Shown: positions 31,647 to 42,200 of the stretch, one piece after another
Numbering within the stretch: position 1 is the stretch's first letter
How the letters are laid out: each line of letters starts with the position of its first letter
Assembly: GCA_010645155.1 (NCBI GenBank)
Contig: CM021316.1
Span: 2,339,249-2,403,248, forward strand
DNA: 64,000 nt
Direction: 5' to 3'
Source of the DNA: Tigriopus japonicus
Lineage: Eukaryota; Arthropoda; Copepoda; Harpacticoida; Harpacticidae
Translations under genes and position numbers: made by a program
The notes under the pieces: generated by a model
Told to the model about the DNA's origin: nothing
The model's database searches: none
Seen by the model: the letters and a program-made list of their open reading frames with translations, nothing else

Positions 31647-31779
31647 CAGGACGAATTTCAAAAATACACACTGGGTCCGATCATTGTACTAAAATGTGAG
31701 GTTTTTGCAACAAATGTATTGTTCCGTTGAATTTTCATTGTACTAATCGGACCTAGTGTGTATTTTGAAAGTAATCCTG
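31647..31779. mobile_element. 133-bp palindromic MITE
   Basis: Left arm CAGGACGAATTTCAAAAATA then CACACTGGGTCCGAT. The right arm in reverse complement is CAGGATTACTTTCAAAATAC then ACACTAGGTCCGAT. CATTGTACTAA occurs near the centre on both sides. No clear duplication at the flanks. Confidence 0.75.
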
Positions 31780-32492
31780 GCTTGAGCCATCCTTGTACCG
31801 TGAAACCTTGAACAACATTGCTTCTTAGAAATTTTTGATGCAATCTTCCATTAAATAATTAACTTTGCTTTGAATGATTAACTATTTCCTTCATCAAGGA
31901 ATGAGGCACAACATCACGTCAACCTATATTTTTAAATTCTCCGAGCCTATTGCATTTGGAGACCAGATTGAAGCTGTTTCTTCGGACCTATTCGAGGGCT
32001 CCATCTCTTAGAACCCACTTGAAGTTCCAAATTTCATAGAAGAACCATTCACAATAGTTTCTTACAGTACATTCACAAACAACAGAACTAGCTAAAAAGT
32101 GGGAGGAGATTCTGGACTACCTTAGGCAAAAACTCTCCACAACAAAAGATGCGCTTTCCAATGCCCTCTTCGTTCTCGTTGTGCCGAAATTTACTCTTTT
32201 GATCTAAAGTTGGTCAAAAGGCTACATTCACAAGAAAGAAACGTTTGTGAAGGAGTATCCAAATATGGTCTAAATACAGAACTACACTTGAAGAGGTCAT
32301 TTTTGCACCAATTTTCTCTTTATGAAATTGCCAAAATCTGCACATCTTGGAATTTGTCGACTTTTTCCAAACTTCGCTCTCGTTGTTTTCCACCGTCTTC
32401 TTTTTATCTCCTATACTTGACAACACGAGTTTTCTACCGCAATAATTTCATAATTGAAGAGATATTCAGCATTTTTTTTATTTATTGTTGGT
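31780..32492. other. Intergenic sequence, nothing recognised
   Basis: AT-rich, with frames under 100 codons that lack domain or composition signals. The last bases before the SINE are an A-rich SINE tail read on the minus strand. Confidence 0.4.
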
Positions 32493-32717
32493 GCTAGGGT
32501 CGGAGGGTTGAGCCTCGCCCGGCCAGCGAAGCTAGCCATCACATCGTCCAAAGTTTTTCCGATAGGCAATTTTCAAGTCCGGTATCAGAATGGTTCTCCG
32601 TCTGTGGGTGTGGATTAACGTCTAAAAGTTTCCTTGAGAAAGATCGGGAGGAGATTCGAGCCTAGGACCTCTCTGACTATAAGAAACTGCGCTAAACACG
32701 ACACCACGTCTCCTCCC
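32493..32717 (-). mobile_element. tRNA-derived SINE, copy 2
   Basis: On the minus strand it starts GGGAGGAGACGTGGTGTCGT, has A- and B-box-like words (TGTCGTGTTTAGCGCA, GGCTCGAATCT) and ends CCTCCGACCCTAGC followed by an A-rich tail (ACCAACAATAAATAAAAAAA). It matches copy 1 at 16912-17135 along its whole length, with scattered differences. The A/B boxes are slightly damaged. Confidence 0.88.
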
Positions 32718-32754
32718 TTCAGAAAATGTTCAACAAAGGATCTCGCAATCGATT

Positions 32755-32900
32755 GTAGGTAAAAAGGTCACAAGCAAAACGGTCACAGGTAAATAGGTCA
32801 CAAGGTAAATAAGTCACAGTAAAACGGTCACCGTAAAAAAGTCATATGGTAAAAAGGTCGCCGTAAAAAGGTCACACGGTAAAAAGGTCACACGAGAAAA
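32755..32900 (+). repeat. Left tandem arm of the foldback-like element
   Basis: About ten units 13-17 bp long, alternating spacer words such as GTAAAAAGGTCAC and GTAAATAGGTCACAAG. Four perfect AGGTCA words occur. Confidence 0.85.
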
Positions 32901-33620
32901 AGGCAAGCAAAAGCTTGCAATCATTGCAAACACATAATGTTGTTGTGCTGAACATCATACTTTAACTGAGGTTTAGACGATTTATTAATCTTGGGCTTTA
33001 CTGGACGTTAAGGAAACGTCAGTATGATACTAAACAGCAACAACTAATTCAGCAAATCAAATAACAAAGAGTGTCTCTTTAACAAAGGTATAGGTTATAG
33101 GTAATTCAAATTACCTATTGTCACTGTTCAAAACAGACCAAAAATCGAAGTTATTCTGTCAAAATCTACTTAGCCATTTGTCTAAGGTGATATATAACGA
33201 CCCTCCTGTTTGATCCTTTGAGGATGTAAACAAGGTATAGGTTCAATTTCCTTCCAACTTCTACCTAAAAACCCTTTAAAATCAAATAGTATGTTTAATA
33301 TGTTTTGGGAAAATTTCTCTCTCTTTTCTTTGTTTTTATTCTGTTGTGTGTCTTTCTTCAGAATGGTTGCAAAAGTATGGAGCATTAGAGTAATGGAGAT
33401 CTTTGCCACATAAAGTACAAAAGTAATCATTTGTGGGGCTGAGATGGCAAACTCATTTGGAGCATGTTAAATGGTAATTAATGTCAATGATTTTGTACAA
33501 GATTTGTCGAAAAAAAATTTTTTTTTGTCAAAACACAAGAAGATTTTAAGAATTAAAACTGCACTGGAAACCGTCCATGTGCTCAACAACATTTTTTGAA
33601 TATCATTTCAATTTCAAGGA

Positions 33621-33715
33621 AGACATAGTGGCCACGGTTACTAGGGCGTTCTTAAAAATGTCGAGTGTAAGTGTTTCCCCAAACGGTGTAGGTTCAAATC
33701 CTATTGGGGGGTCGG
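33621..33715 (+). other. tRNA-Leu-like remnant
   Basis: An A-box-like word TGGCCACGGTTACTAGGGCG and a T-arm GTAGG-TTCAAAT-CCTAT (stem pairs, with one wobble) are spaced as in a class II tRNA, with TTAAAAA where an anticodon loop would be. The anticodon stem and the acceptor stem do not pair well. I read it as a decayed tRNA or SINE head, not a working gene. Confidence 0.3.
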
Positions 33716-33774
33716 ATTGAAGCTGTCGGGAGAAATTTGAAGTTTCATTTTGCCTTTTTCTGCTTTTGAATTCC

Positions 33775-34020
33775 TTACCTTGTGAAATATTTACCGTGAC
33801 CTTTTTACCGTGACCTATTTACCTTGTGACCTTTTTACCGTGACCTATTTACCTTGTGACCTTTTTTACCGTGACCTATTTACCTTGTGACCTTTTTACC
33901 GTGACCTATTTACCTTGTGACCTTTTTACCGTGACCGTTTTACCTTGTGACCTTTTTACCGTGACCGTTTTACGGTGACCGTTTTACGGTGACCTTTTTA
34001 CCTTGTGACCTATTTACCAC
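33775..34020 (+). repeat. Right tandem arm of the foldback-like element
   Basis: About sixteen units alternating CCGTGACCTTTTTA (14 bp) and CCTTGTGACCTATTTA (16 bp). I count twelve perfect TGACCT words. The order of variants suggests expansion by unequal exchange. Confidence 0.9.
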
Positions 34021-34089
34021 GCGCCTCACAATCTCAGGGTGGTCGAGGATGTTCTTATAGCTGGACATGCGACATTTATCCATCTTCAC

Positions 34090-34339
34090 CAGGGGTCACC
34101 AACTGTATTTGTGTTAAGGCCCACAAAATTTGGTTTGGTAAAGTCGGGGCCCACCACACAGATAGTGACAGGCTCATGGGCCCACAAATTAAACGATCAG
34201 AGACCTCTGGGCCCACAAGTACAGTATTATGGATGTCTCTTAAGCCCATTGTTTACGAATTTCCTCATTGCTCGTGAGTCCACCAACAATCACTCTTGGG
34301 CCCACATGTGGGCCTCGGCCCACCAGTTGCCGATCCCTG
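34090..34339. mobile_element. hAT-type MITE, family 1 copy B
   Basis: The left end is CAGGGGTCACCAACTG and the reverse complement of the right end is CAGGGATCGGCAACTG. The interior is rich in GGGCCCAC words and is 250 bp long, very like the 247-bp copy at 5123-5369. The flanking 8-mers (ATCTTCAC and ATGTACGC) match at only five positions, so the duplication has decayed. Confidence 0.82.
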
Positions 34340-37300
34340 ATGTACGCAATAACATCACTATGAAATAGTTAAGTTTCTGCGTTTTTAATTAGTGCATCAC
34401 TTTGCTCCGTAACAATACTTTTCAAATAACAAAAGCCCTAAATTAACAACAGTATTTAACAATAATTCGATCTTGAATTTGTTGAAAATTACTGTATTGT
34501 GTAGATTGTTGTACCTTAACTTCAGGTCTTTTGCTTTAGTTTTGCAATCTATTTGAAAGTATGTCTCTTATGCTGTCGCAACATCTGGCTTTATTAGCCA
34601 CTTTATCTATTGCTCTGATAAGATCTTTTTCGGTTTTGAACGACCAGTCTCATTCACTTAGCGAGAACGCATTGTCACGAGCAAAAAATGACTCGCATCA
34701 ACCATATTGGATTTGTCCCCAAGTATCCTTCCCATCTGGACCAGGGGGGAAAATATAATTTTCTAAATTGTTTGGGATCTAGTACTGCAAAAGTCAAGAC
34801 GTACCAAAACAGAGATATGTAGGAGAGCTTTGAATAGATGATGCGAGTCAATCCATGGAACAATATTGCTCACTGAAGGCTTTCACTCCCCTTGGATCAA
34901 TGTGAGCCAAAACGTCGTCTCGTGGTCCCAATTTTCCGCTCCACGTGTCATTGACACCTCAAACATATTGGAAAATCCCTGGGACTCCTTAGTCCTTGTT
35001 CTGAGACACACGGATCCATAAACCATTCCTTATTCAGCACGATTTCACGTCAACTGAGATTAGAAGTCTACCCAGACTGAGTAGAAATGCTAGCCCATCG
35101 CGTAATTGGTGCCCAATGTTCATGACTCATGCAATGCGAGATCTAAAATAACGAACCCAGACGAAACCGTTCATCAGACACTGGCTGTCTTGAGAAGATG
35201 CATCCATCTCTATTATTTCCTTTGTTCACTAATGTTTTTCCGCTTGTTTTCCTTTTGTTCCATCATGTAGAGCACCCATCAGCCATCTTGGGCAGCGTCA
35301 AGGTGGGATTAGTGCAACATCAGGGCTAAACTATTGCAAATTTGATGGTTGTTTCCCTCTGACAAACTCGGCCTCGTTCGTTCATTGTTTCTCTCTCGCT
35401 CTCTCTTCTCTCTTCATCCTCGAGGCTGTCTTGACTAATACTTCATACAGGGCAACATCATGGGTTTGACTCTGTGGGTTGGTTGGCTAGCTGGCTTGAT
35501 GCTCGATGCTCTTAGCCCCAAAAGTTTCGAGTTAATTCCCGAGGGGCCCTGGGTTTTGCAACCCCATGGGTGGACCGACAACTCAGAGTAGTGGTTGAAG
35601 GGCCCTCACACCAAGCCACGTAGTAGGGAGGGCCTTCAAAGAAACAAGCTCTCATTAGAGTTGATAACAGAATTATGCCGGGGAAAGTTGGTCCAACGTC
35701 AAAAACAAACTGGACATTGGTCCTAGAGCTGGCTTAGAAAAAGCTTGTCGACCACTTTGCTGGCTTTCATCATCTCGTTCGTACTACTGTACATCTAAAA
35801 TGGCAACAAAGGATCACTGGGGTTTTAGGGCTAAGGGTATCAAAGGTACAAAATAGGATTTGTGCGCACATTCAGCACAAACTGGGTTGTAAAGGAGTAC
35901 ATTCCTGCATTTGGTGCAGGAACTAGTTTTTCATCAGTATGGATTGGTCACGCTGCTCAAAGGAAGTCAAGTGTAATTGATACCGTAATAAAACCAGGTG
36001 AGGTTTACCAATCACACAAGATATTCCAATTTTTGCTCCATGATTAAAGAAGTTGGGAGAGGATATTCAGACAATTCCATGGATTTTCCTGTAACAAATC
36101 AATGGAGTGCCACCTTATCGAAAAGAACCTAGGGTAGAATGAAAGATCAAATGAAAGACTGGAGTGAGGAGCTTTGTGAGGACGCATAACATCACCCAAT
36201 TTCGTGCTTCATTAGAGTTTCTAAAAGAAATTTGAACATGCCATTAGTCCCAAATTAACTGAGACAAAAGACATGGGTTTGACGAGTTCTGTTGGAGAGA
36301 CCAACTCAACCCATCCCAACATTCCCAATGGGGTGTTGTATTCTGAAGAGAACAAGTTCCCAAAAGACGTTGTCTCCATTCAAACCTCCTACAAAGAAAC
36401 CTGAATACGTTTAAACACTAATGAGATTCGCGGACGAGAGAAATCAATAACCAAATGACAGAATGAGGTATAATTTTCTTAGATCCAACTAGCCAATGAT
36501 TTCTATGCATGTTGGGAATGATTCCGAAACTTGCATAAAATTTGGTTCATATGACACAAAATGTTCAAATTATTATTTATCTGTTCTAGAAAATACCCTT
36601 CCTACCGTATGGATTTTGTTTATCAAATATTTTTTTTCCCAACCCAACAACTAAATTGAACTAGATCAAAGCACTGATCATTTGATGGCCGTGGGAACTT
36701 TTCAATGCACCATGTTTTTGTGACCTCCAAACTCAAACCCGTGCATGTTTTTTCAATCGGGGATTGAAAGGCCTCTTCCTTGATTTCAAGGACTTTCCGT
36801 AATATCCTATTATTAGGGACAACTCAAATCTGCTGTCAAGGCTGTAGTTCCCACAAAACATTCTCAAGAGTTGGAAAAAATGTGCTGCTATTCCCAGTTA
36901 GTTCTCATTCTTTGTCAATATCACATTATCTTTTTTCTTGGCTTCCCCTAATCTGGATGAGAAGTAAAGATCAAAAGTCACGACAAATTAGTCTTCTTTT
37001 TCCGTAGAAGACCACTAAGATGGGTGGCCTTCGTTTCAGGGATGCCACAAAAGTCTCCTTCGCTCCATGAAGGGATCACAACCAATCACACCAGTCGTAG
37101 AACTCGTGGAAAGACTTGCTTCCTGCAATGACGGCACATGTGGTCATACCAAGGATGGCATTTTTGCATTTGTAACCCTGTCACCTACCTCCCTTACAAC
37201 TACATCATATGAGCCTTCACAGCTACTTGTAAGTCCATGACGCAACGACTCGACGAAGTTTCTTCCTCTCCATCATCAGCCGATGGAATCGAAGCTCGGG

Positions 37301-38906
37301 AACCGGGAAAGATGGGCATCCAACTCAGGGATGAAGCAGCACGATTGACTTTCGAGGGCGAGAAACTCCCCGTTTTCCCCGGGAACGAATTCGGACGTCG
37401 AGCGAGGCGAGCGGCCTTAGATCCGCAGAACATAGTACACTACATACAGCAGCCCCTTTTGAGACTTGAGAGCGTTCAAGACTCAAGAAGGGAAGGAAGG
37501 AAGAGAAGGAACGGCATGTTTTTCCTTTCGAATAGCTCTCTAGTTGTTGCAAGGAGTCCGTTCGTAGGACATGTGGCTTGAATGCAAAGCCGTCTCTCAA
37601 GGGATCAGCATTTCCACGATAAAAACGAGTTTCCTTGGACTCAAAGAAGACTGATTCCTATTGGAGGTTCATTCATTCCGTGCTTTACAAAATTGCAGTG
37701 TGGGCATTGGCTTTAAAAGGCAATAATATACTGTCCTAGATCTCGGTTGAGTGCTTCAGAGAAGGGTTCTTTAGCAAGAGGCTTGACTGGAAACGAAGAA
37801 TACAATGGTGCTCCACTTCAACCACTTCTTGAGGCTCACTCTGAGGCCTATGATGTAGTCATCCATCAGAGGCTTCCCCGTCTTCGATTTGTCTGTCAAT
37901 CTTCTTGGAAACGTCACGAAGCCAAAACAGAAAGAAAGTGTGCTGTCGATAATTTCTTCAATGTTCTTTAACCTCACCACCAGCATTTCTTGTGAACGGT
38001 CTCCGAGTTCAGCCTGAAATTGTACGCAATGTTGTACACTTCACTAGATCGTGGCCAAACTCAAGGCGAGCAGCAATGCCTGCATTTTCTACTTTGTTGT
38101 GTGCCCGCCGAGGGGGAGAAAAAGTGTTTGTTCTTTTAACAAAAAGAGATCGTTATCCACATTTTTTCCCCTCATATACTCAAGAAACTCGCCAAAAGAG
38201 GGGGGTCTCATTGATTTTTTTGTCCCAAAGTGTACTTGATCACAACGGTGCGTGAAAACGGAGAATCCCTCACGTCATCCTCATCTATAGGTGCCCTCTC
38301 GTTCTTTCGTTTTTTCCCCCTTTGCCCGTCTCGCTTGCCAGGGCCTCTTTCTCAAATTTTCCCCTTGGCTTGACTCTTTTTTACGCGGTGGTGGATGTCG
38401 TCTACACTTAATGGGTAATAACACGAGGTTCCATACCCTTAAATTACTGGTGGAAATTGATATCCGGTTCAGGAGTCCCGAAGAAAGACGACAGAAGGAA
38501 TTCACCCCGTTTTAGGACCAAGGAAGTGAAATCGTGAAATACCGCGTCGAGAATATCCGATTAGGAATGAAAGGTTTCTATGGGCTCCCTTGGGTGGAAC
38601 AATGAGCGGGATGAAGAGCACCTTTTCTGAGGAATGATCTAGATTTGAGTAAGCTTTTGGCATATGGAGGAGCCCATCTTGGCAGCCCACTTGAAGTGGA
38701 TCCGATAGGCTCGTCTAGCGAACGGTAAGATGAATGTCCATGTGTTCATCGAAGACCAAAGACCGCTAATGGGCTTCCTGGCCACCAGGAGCACGGCCTA
38801 CGACGACTATCCTCCCCGTTCATTTCTTTCGTTCATGGAGCCCCTGGCAAGCAAATGGAATTAAGTGACCCACAAATCCTTGCAGACTCGGTGACTGAGT
38901 GAGTTA
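34340..38906. other. Upstream region of the kekkon-like gene
   Basis: 4.5 kb with no coding frame that I can support. It holds a pyrimidine-rich stretch (TCTCTCTCGCTCTCTCTTCT near 35390). A possible splice acceptor (CCTTGCAG ending at 38885) lies just before the first coding ATG, so a non-coding first exon may lie anywhere in this region. A core promoter could not be placed. Confidence 0.4.
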
Positions 38907-39221
38907 ATGATGCGCAGGGAAGAAGAGGTCATGAGAAGATTGTCTGTGATAGTTCTGATTGTGCTGTCCACTTGCCTGGGAGGCAACCAGGCTGATTTTT
39001 CGGACCAGTGCCCCGCAGCATGCAATTGCAAATGGGCCAATGGCAAACGCGAGGCCGACTGCACAAATGCCGGCTTCACAGCCGTTCCCACTCACCTTCA
39101 CCATGAGATCCAAATACTGCGAATGAGTGGCAATTACGTCAGAAAGTTGGGGAAAGATGTCTTCAAGAACGTGGGACTTTTGAACCTTCAACGGATCTTT
39201 ATGAACAATTGCCATGTTCAG
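38907..39221 (+). CDS. Kekkon-like exon 1: signal peptide, LRR N-cap, first LRRs
   Basis: LSVIVLIVLSTCLGG is the hydrophobic signal core. CPAACNCKWANGKREADC is the LRR N-terminal cap. ILRMSGNYVRKLGKDVF begins the repeats. The donor is CAG/GTAAGA. Confidence 0.92.
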
Positions 39222-42200
39222 GTAAGATATCACTTCCTACAGTTGCCCTTGTTCCACCCTTTGTTTATTGGTTAAAGAGTTGTTGAGTAGGGAAAGTATG
39301 GGTGTACCTTTGTCAAATTGGTGCTCCCAATTAACATGGATTAATCCTGGGAGATAGAACTAAGAGTGGCATTCATTTATGCCTTTTTGTGGGGATCTAA
39401 CGGCACCATGTAATTAAATTAGTCCAGTTTTCAGCACTAGAAAAAGCACAGCTGATATTTGTTTAATAGCGTGGATAGTATCGGGCAAAAACTATTGGTG
39501 TTGTAATGAGTAAAAAATAGTACATCCGGGCATGCTTATTGAGGACAATAAAATCAAAGGAGCAGAATTTGTTTAATGATGGGAGCAATTATGAAATGAC
39601 ATTGTTTTGTCCAAACTAGCTAATTTGAAACGTGTCGTTCTGTGTTTGTACACAACAGACAATAAAATTCAACGAATCAAAACTGACCTTTCAAGTTCCT
39701 AAAAAACATCCAGTCTACCATTCGTATTCTGAATCACGTCTTACCAATGAACCGTGTAGACTTGTTTACGTTGACGATTAGTTCAATTACCTGACGTTAG
39801 ATGACGCGTCACCTTTGGAGGTTGAAAGTTGAAGTGGATCGTGAAATTCTACCAAAATTCAACTTTCAACCTCCCAAGGTGTCCTGTCATCTAACATCAG
39901 GTAATTGAACTAATCGTCAACGTAAACAAGCTCTACACGGTTCATTGACAAAGAGGTGCAAGTAACTTTCTAAATTTCTTACTTACCTTCACTTAAGCGC
40001 ATTATGTTTATGTAATTCATTCTAAACAAATAGAGGCAAAGTTTAGATTATGTTGAAAGAGGTCTTTTTGCCCACTTTATGATCGTTTCTTTAAAAATTG
40101 AATGTAAGAATATTTTTTTGCAAACACAAGATGGAAAATTCCGGGTTTGTGAGGAATTTTATTGCATTTAGGAACCTTGTTCATGTTATGAAAAACCTGT
40201 TCAGCAAATCTAAATAGTTCGTGGACAAGCATAATAGCAGTCTTGAAATTCATGGTGGGATGAATAATCCAATTAGGCGTAATTAACTTCCTGTAGTAAT
40301 TAGATTCTATCAGCAATGAGCGAAAGGTCTCCTTTTTTAGGAGACAAGGACAAACAATCTCAAATACATCCATTAATGAGGTTGGGATCATTTTCATCAA
40401 GGAGTTAGTCGAGCACAAGAAAACCAATCAATAACTTGTCCGGTCGTTTTTTGGGAGCACTAAATACGGATAAAACGGATAAAAGTCCTAAAAAACGTTT
40501 CGAAAGTGTCAATTGAACAAATAGTCCTTTTACCTACTGTATTATTTGGGCCGTAAGATCGCTAAGTCTGATCTGTGACTAGTGCAAGCTTCTTTTCTAA
40601 AGCCCAGCCTTATCTCTTTGCACAAGCAAAGCACCTCATCTTGGTTTTATTTGCCCAAAGAGTTGTACAAATCCGTTTACAAGTATTTGGAACACAGCGT
40701 TTAGGTAATAGATATTTGCAAACCTCGAAAACAAGCTTGCCCAAGGATTCAAGGGGATCTTCAAAAACATTTGTGTTCCACTTCCAAGTTGGAAAAGTGT
40801 TTCCAGAAAAGTTGGATTTTAAACGTGACTCTGATTCATCATTCATTCCTAAGAGCTGTCAATTACCGACAAGTTAGTGTCGAAGGGGCTGAAATTCGCC
40901 TCCTCTGCGGCAACACGCCCATAAACGAGGAACCTAGTGGCGGATCCATTTATAGGGAACTCATTCGAAAAGAATCAACTTCATCAATTGAAATTTGCCG
41001 TCAAAATGAAATTAAGTTGGGAACATCGGCATCGGTGTTTTCTTTGAAAACCGCGCTATTCCTAATACACTTTGTAGATCTGTTTCTAGCACCGGAATGT
41101 CTCTAATTGAAACCAGTGCTGAACAAGCAAGCTTGTTCTTTGAAAGAATGCCTGGCCATTGCGTGGAAGGCTAATCATTTGCCTGTTGAGTGTTGCCGCA
41201 ATGTAGTAGTACGATACATTTACTAAAAAAGAAAAGGTTTACCCGGTTTTGATATGCTTAAAAGAGCTGATAAGTCGAATCCCCACGCACGGAAATAAAT
41301 GTGTGCTAGTCAACATGTTCATGAGTCTTGGAATAAGACCCATTTGGGGAAAATTATCCCTCAATAAAGACAAGCCTAGGCTAGAAAAGTCCATTCCCCA
41401 CTCTTTTGTGTTGAGGTTTGTGCGCTCTGCAATATGAGACCGAAATAGCTGAAACGGTCTTTCCTGGCAGGGAACAATATGGTGCTCGTAGAAGAAGCGG
41501 CAACTACGACTAAACCAGCCAGCCCTCTCCACTCGAGTATGTCTGCAGTCAGAATCTCGTTTTTGTGGTGGTCTTTGCATAATCTCTTAATCTGAGAAGC
41601 TTTAGTCTTCAAGGAGTTTCATGGTTTCCTCCCTGCATGTTCAGTATGTGGTAGTCATATGTTGTATGTGGTGGCGGCTTTGAGACCTAGCGTAATATTA
41701 TTAATCGCCACCCTGAGAACTCTTTTTGCCGCTCTTTTCAGGAAGTTCACGTGGACGCTTTCAAGGACCTGAAGATTATGGTGGAGTTGGATCTGTCCCA
41801 CAACAATATCACATACCTGGCCCCGAACACTTTTCATGGCAATGAGCGGCTTCAGACCCTGTCGGTGACCCACAATCAAATTGGCGCCCTAAATTCATAT
41901 CAGTTTCCCGATCTGCGCCATCTGAAAACCATTGACTTCAGTCACAATCTCATTGAGGACGTCGATCAAAAGACATTTCTCAATCTCGGGGCCTCGGTCG
42001 AGTCAGTCCAGTTCAACAACAACCAACTCAAGACCCTCGGAGAGGCCGTGTTTCTGCCCTTGACCAATCTCAAATCTCTTCAGCTGCACAGTAATCCATG
42101 GGCTTGTGATTGTAAACTGAAAAACTTCCGGGATTGGGTGGTGGAACGCGGTCTTTACACCTATCCCACGGCGTGTGTCGAGCCGGAACGTCTAACTGAG

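Larger units (their letters stand above)
32751..34024. mobile_element. Foldback-like element with tandem-repeat inverted arms
   Basis: The left arm (to about 32900) is an array of GGTAAAAAGGTCACA-type units. The right arm (about 33775-34024) is the same array inverted (TGTGACCTTTTTACC). The flanks carry CTCGCAATC (32742-32750) and CTCACAATC (34025-34033), an 8-of-9 match. Inverted arms built of short tandem repeats with a 9-bp duplication are the features of Drosophila foldback elements, which are linked to the MULE group; that assignment here is an inference. The ~870-bp interior has no transposase and includes a tRNA-like stretch. Confidence 0.8.

Noticed and set aside
33775..34020. Regularly spaced direct repeats resembling a CRISPR array
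   Set aside because: The units are head to tail without unique spacers, are inverted at the other end of the element, and lie in a eukaryotic genome.
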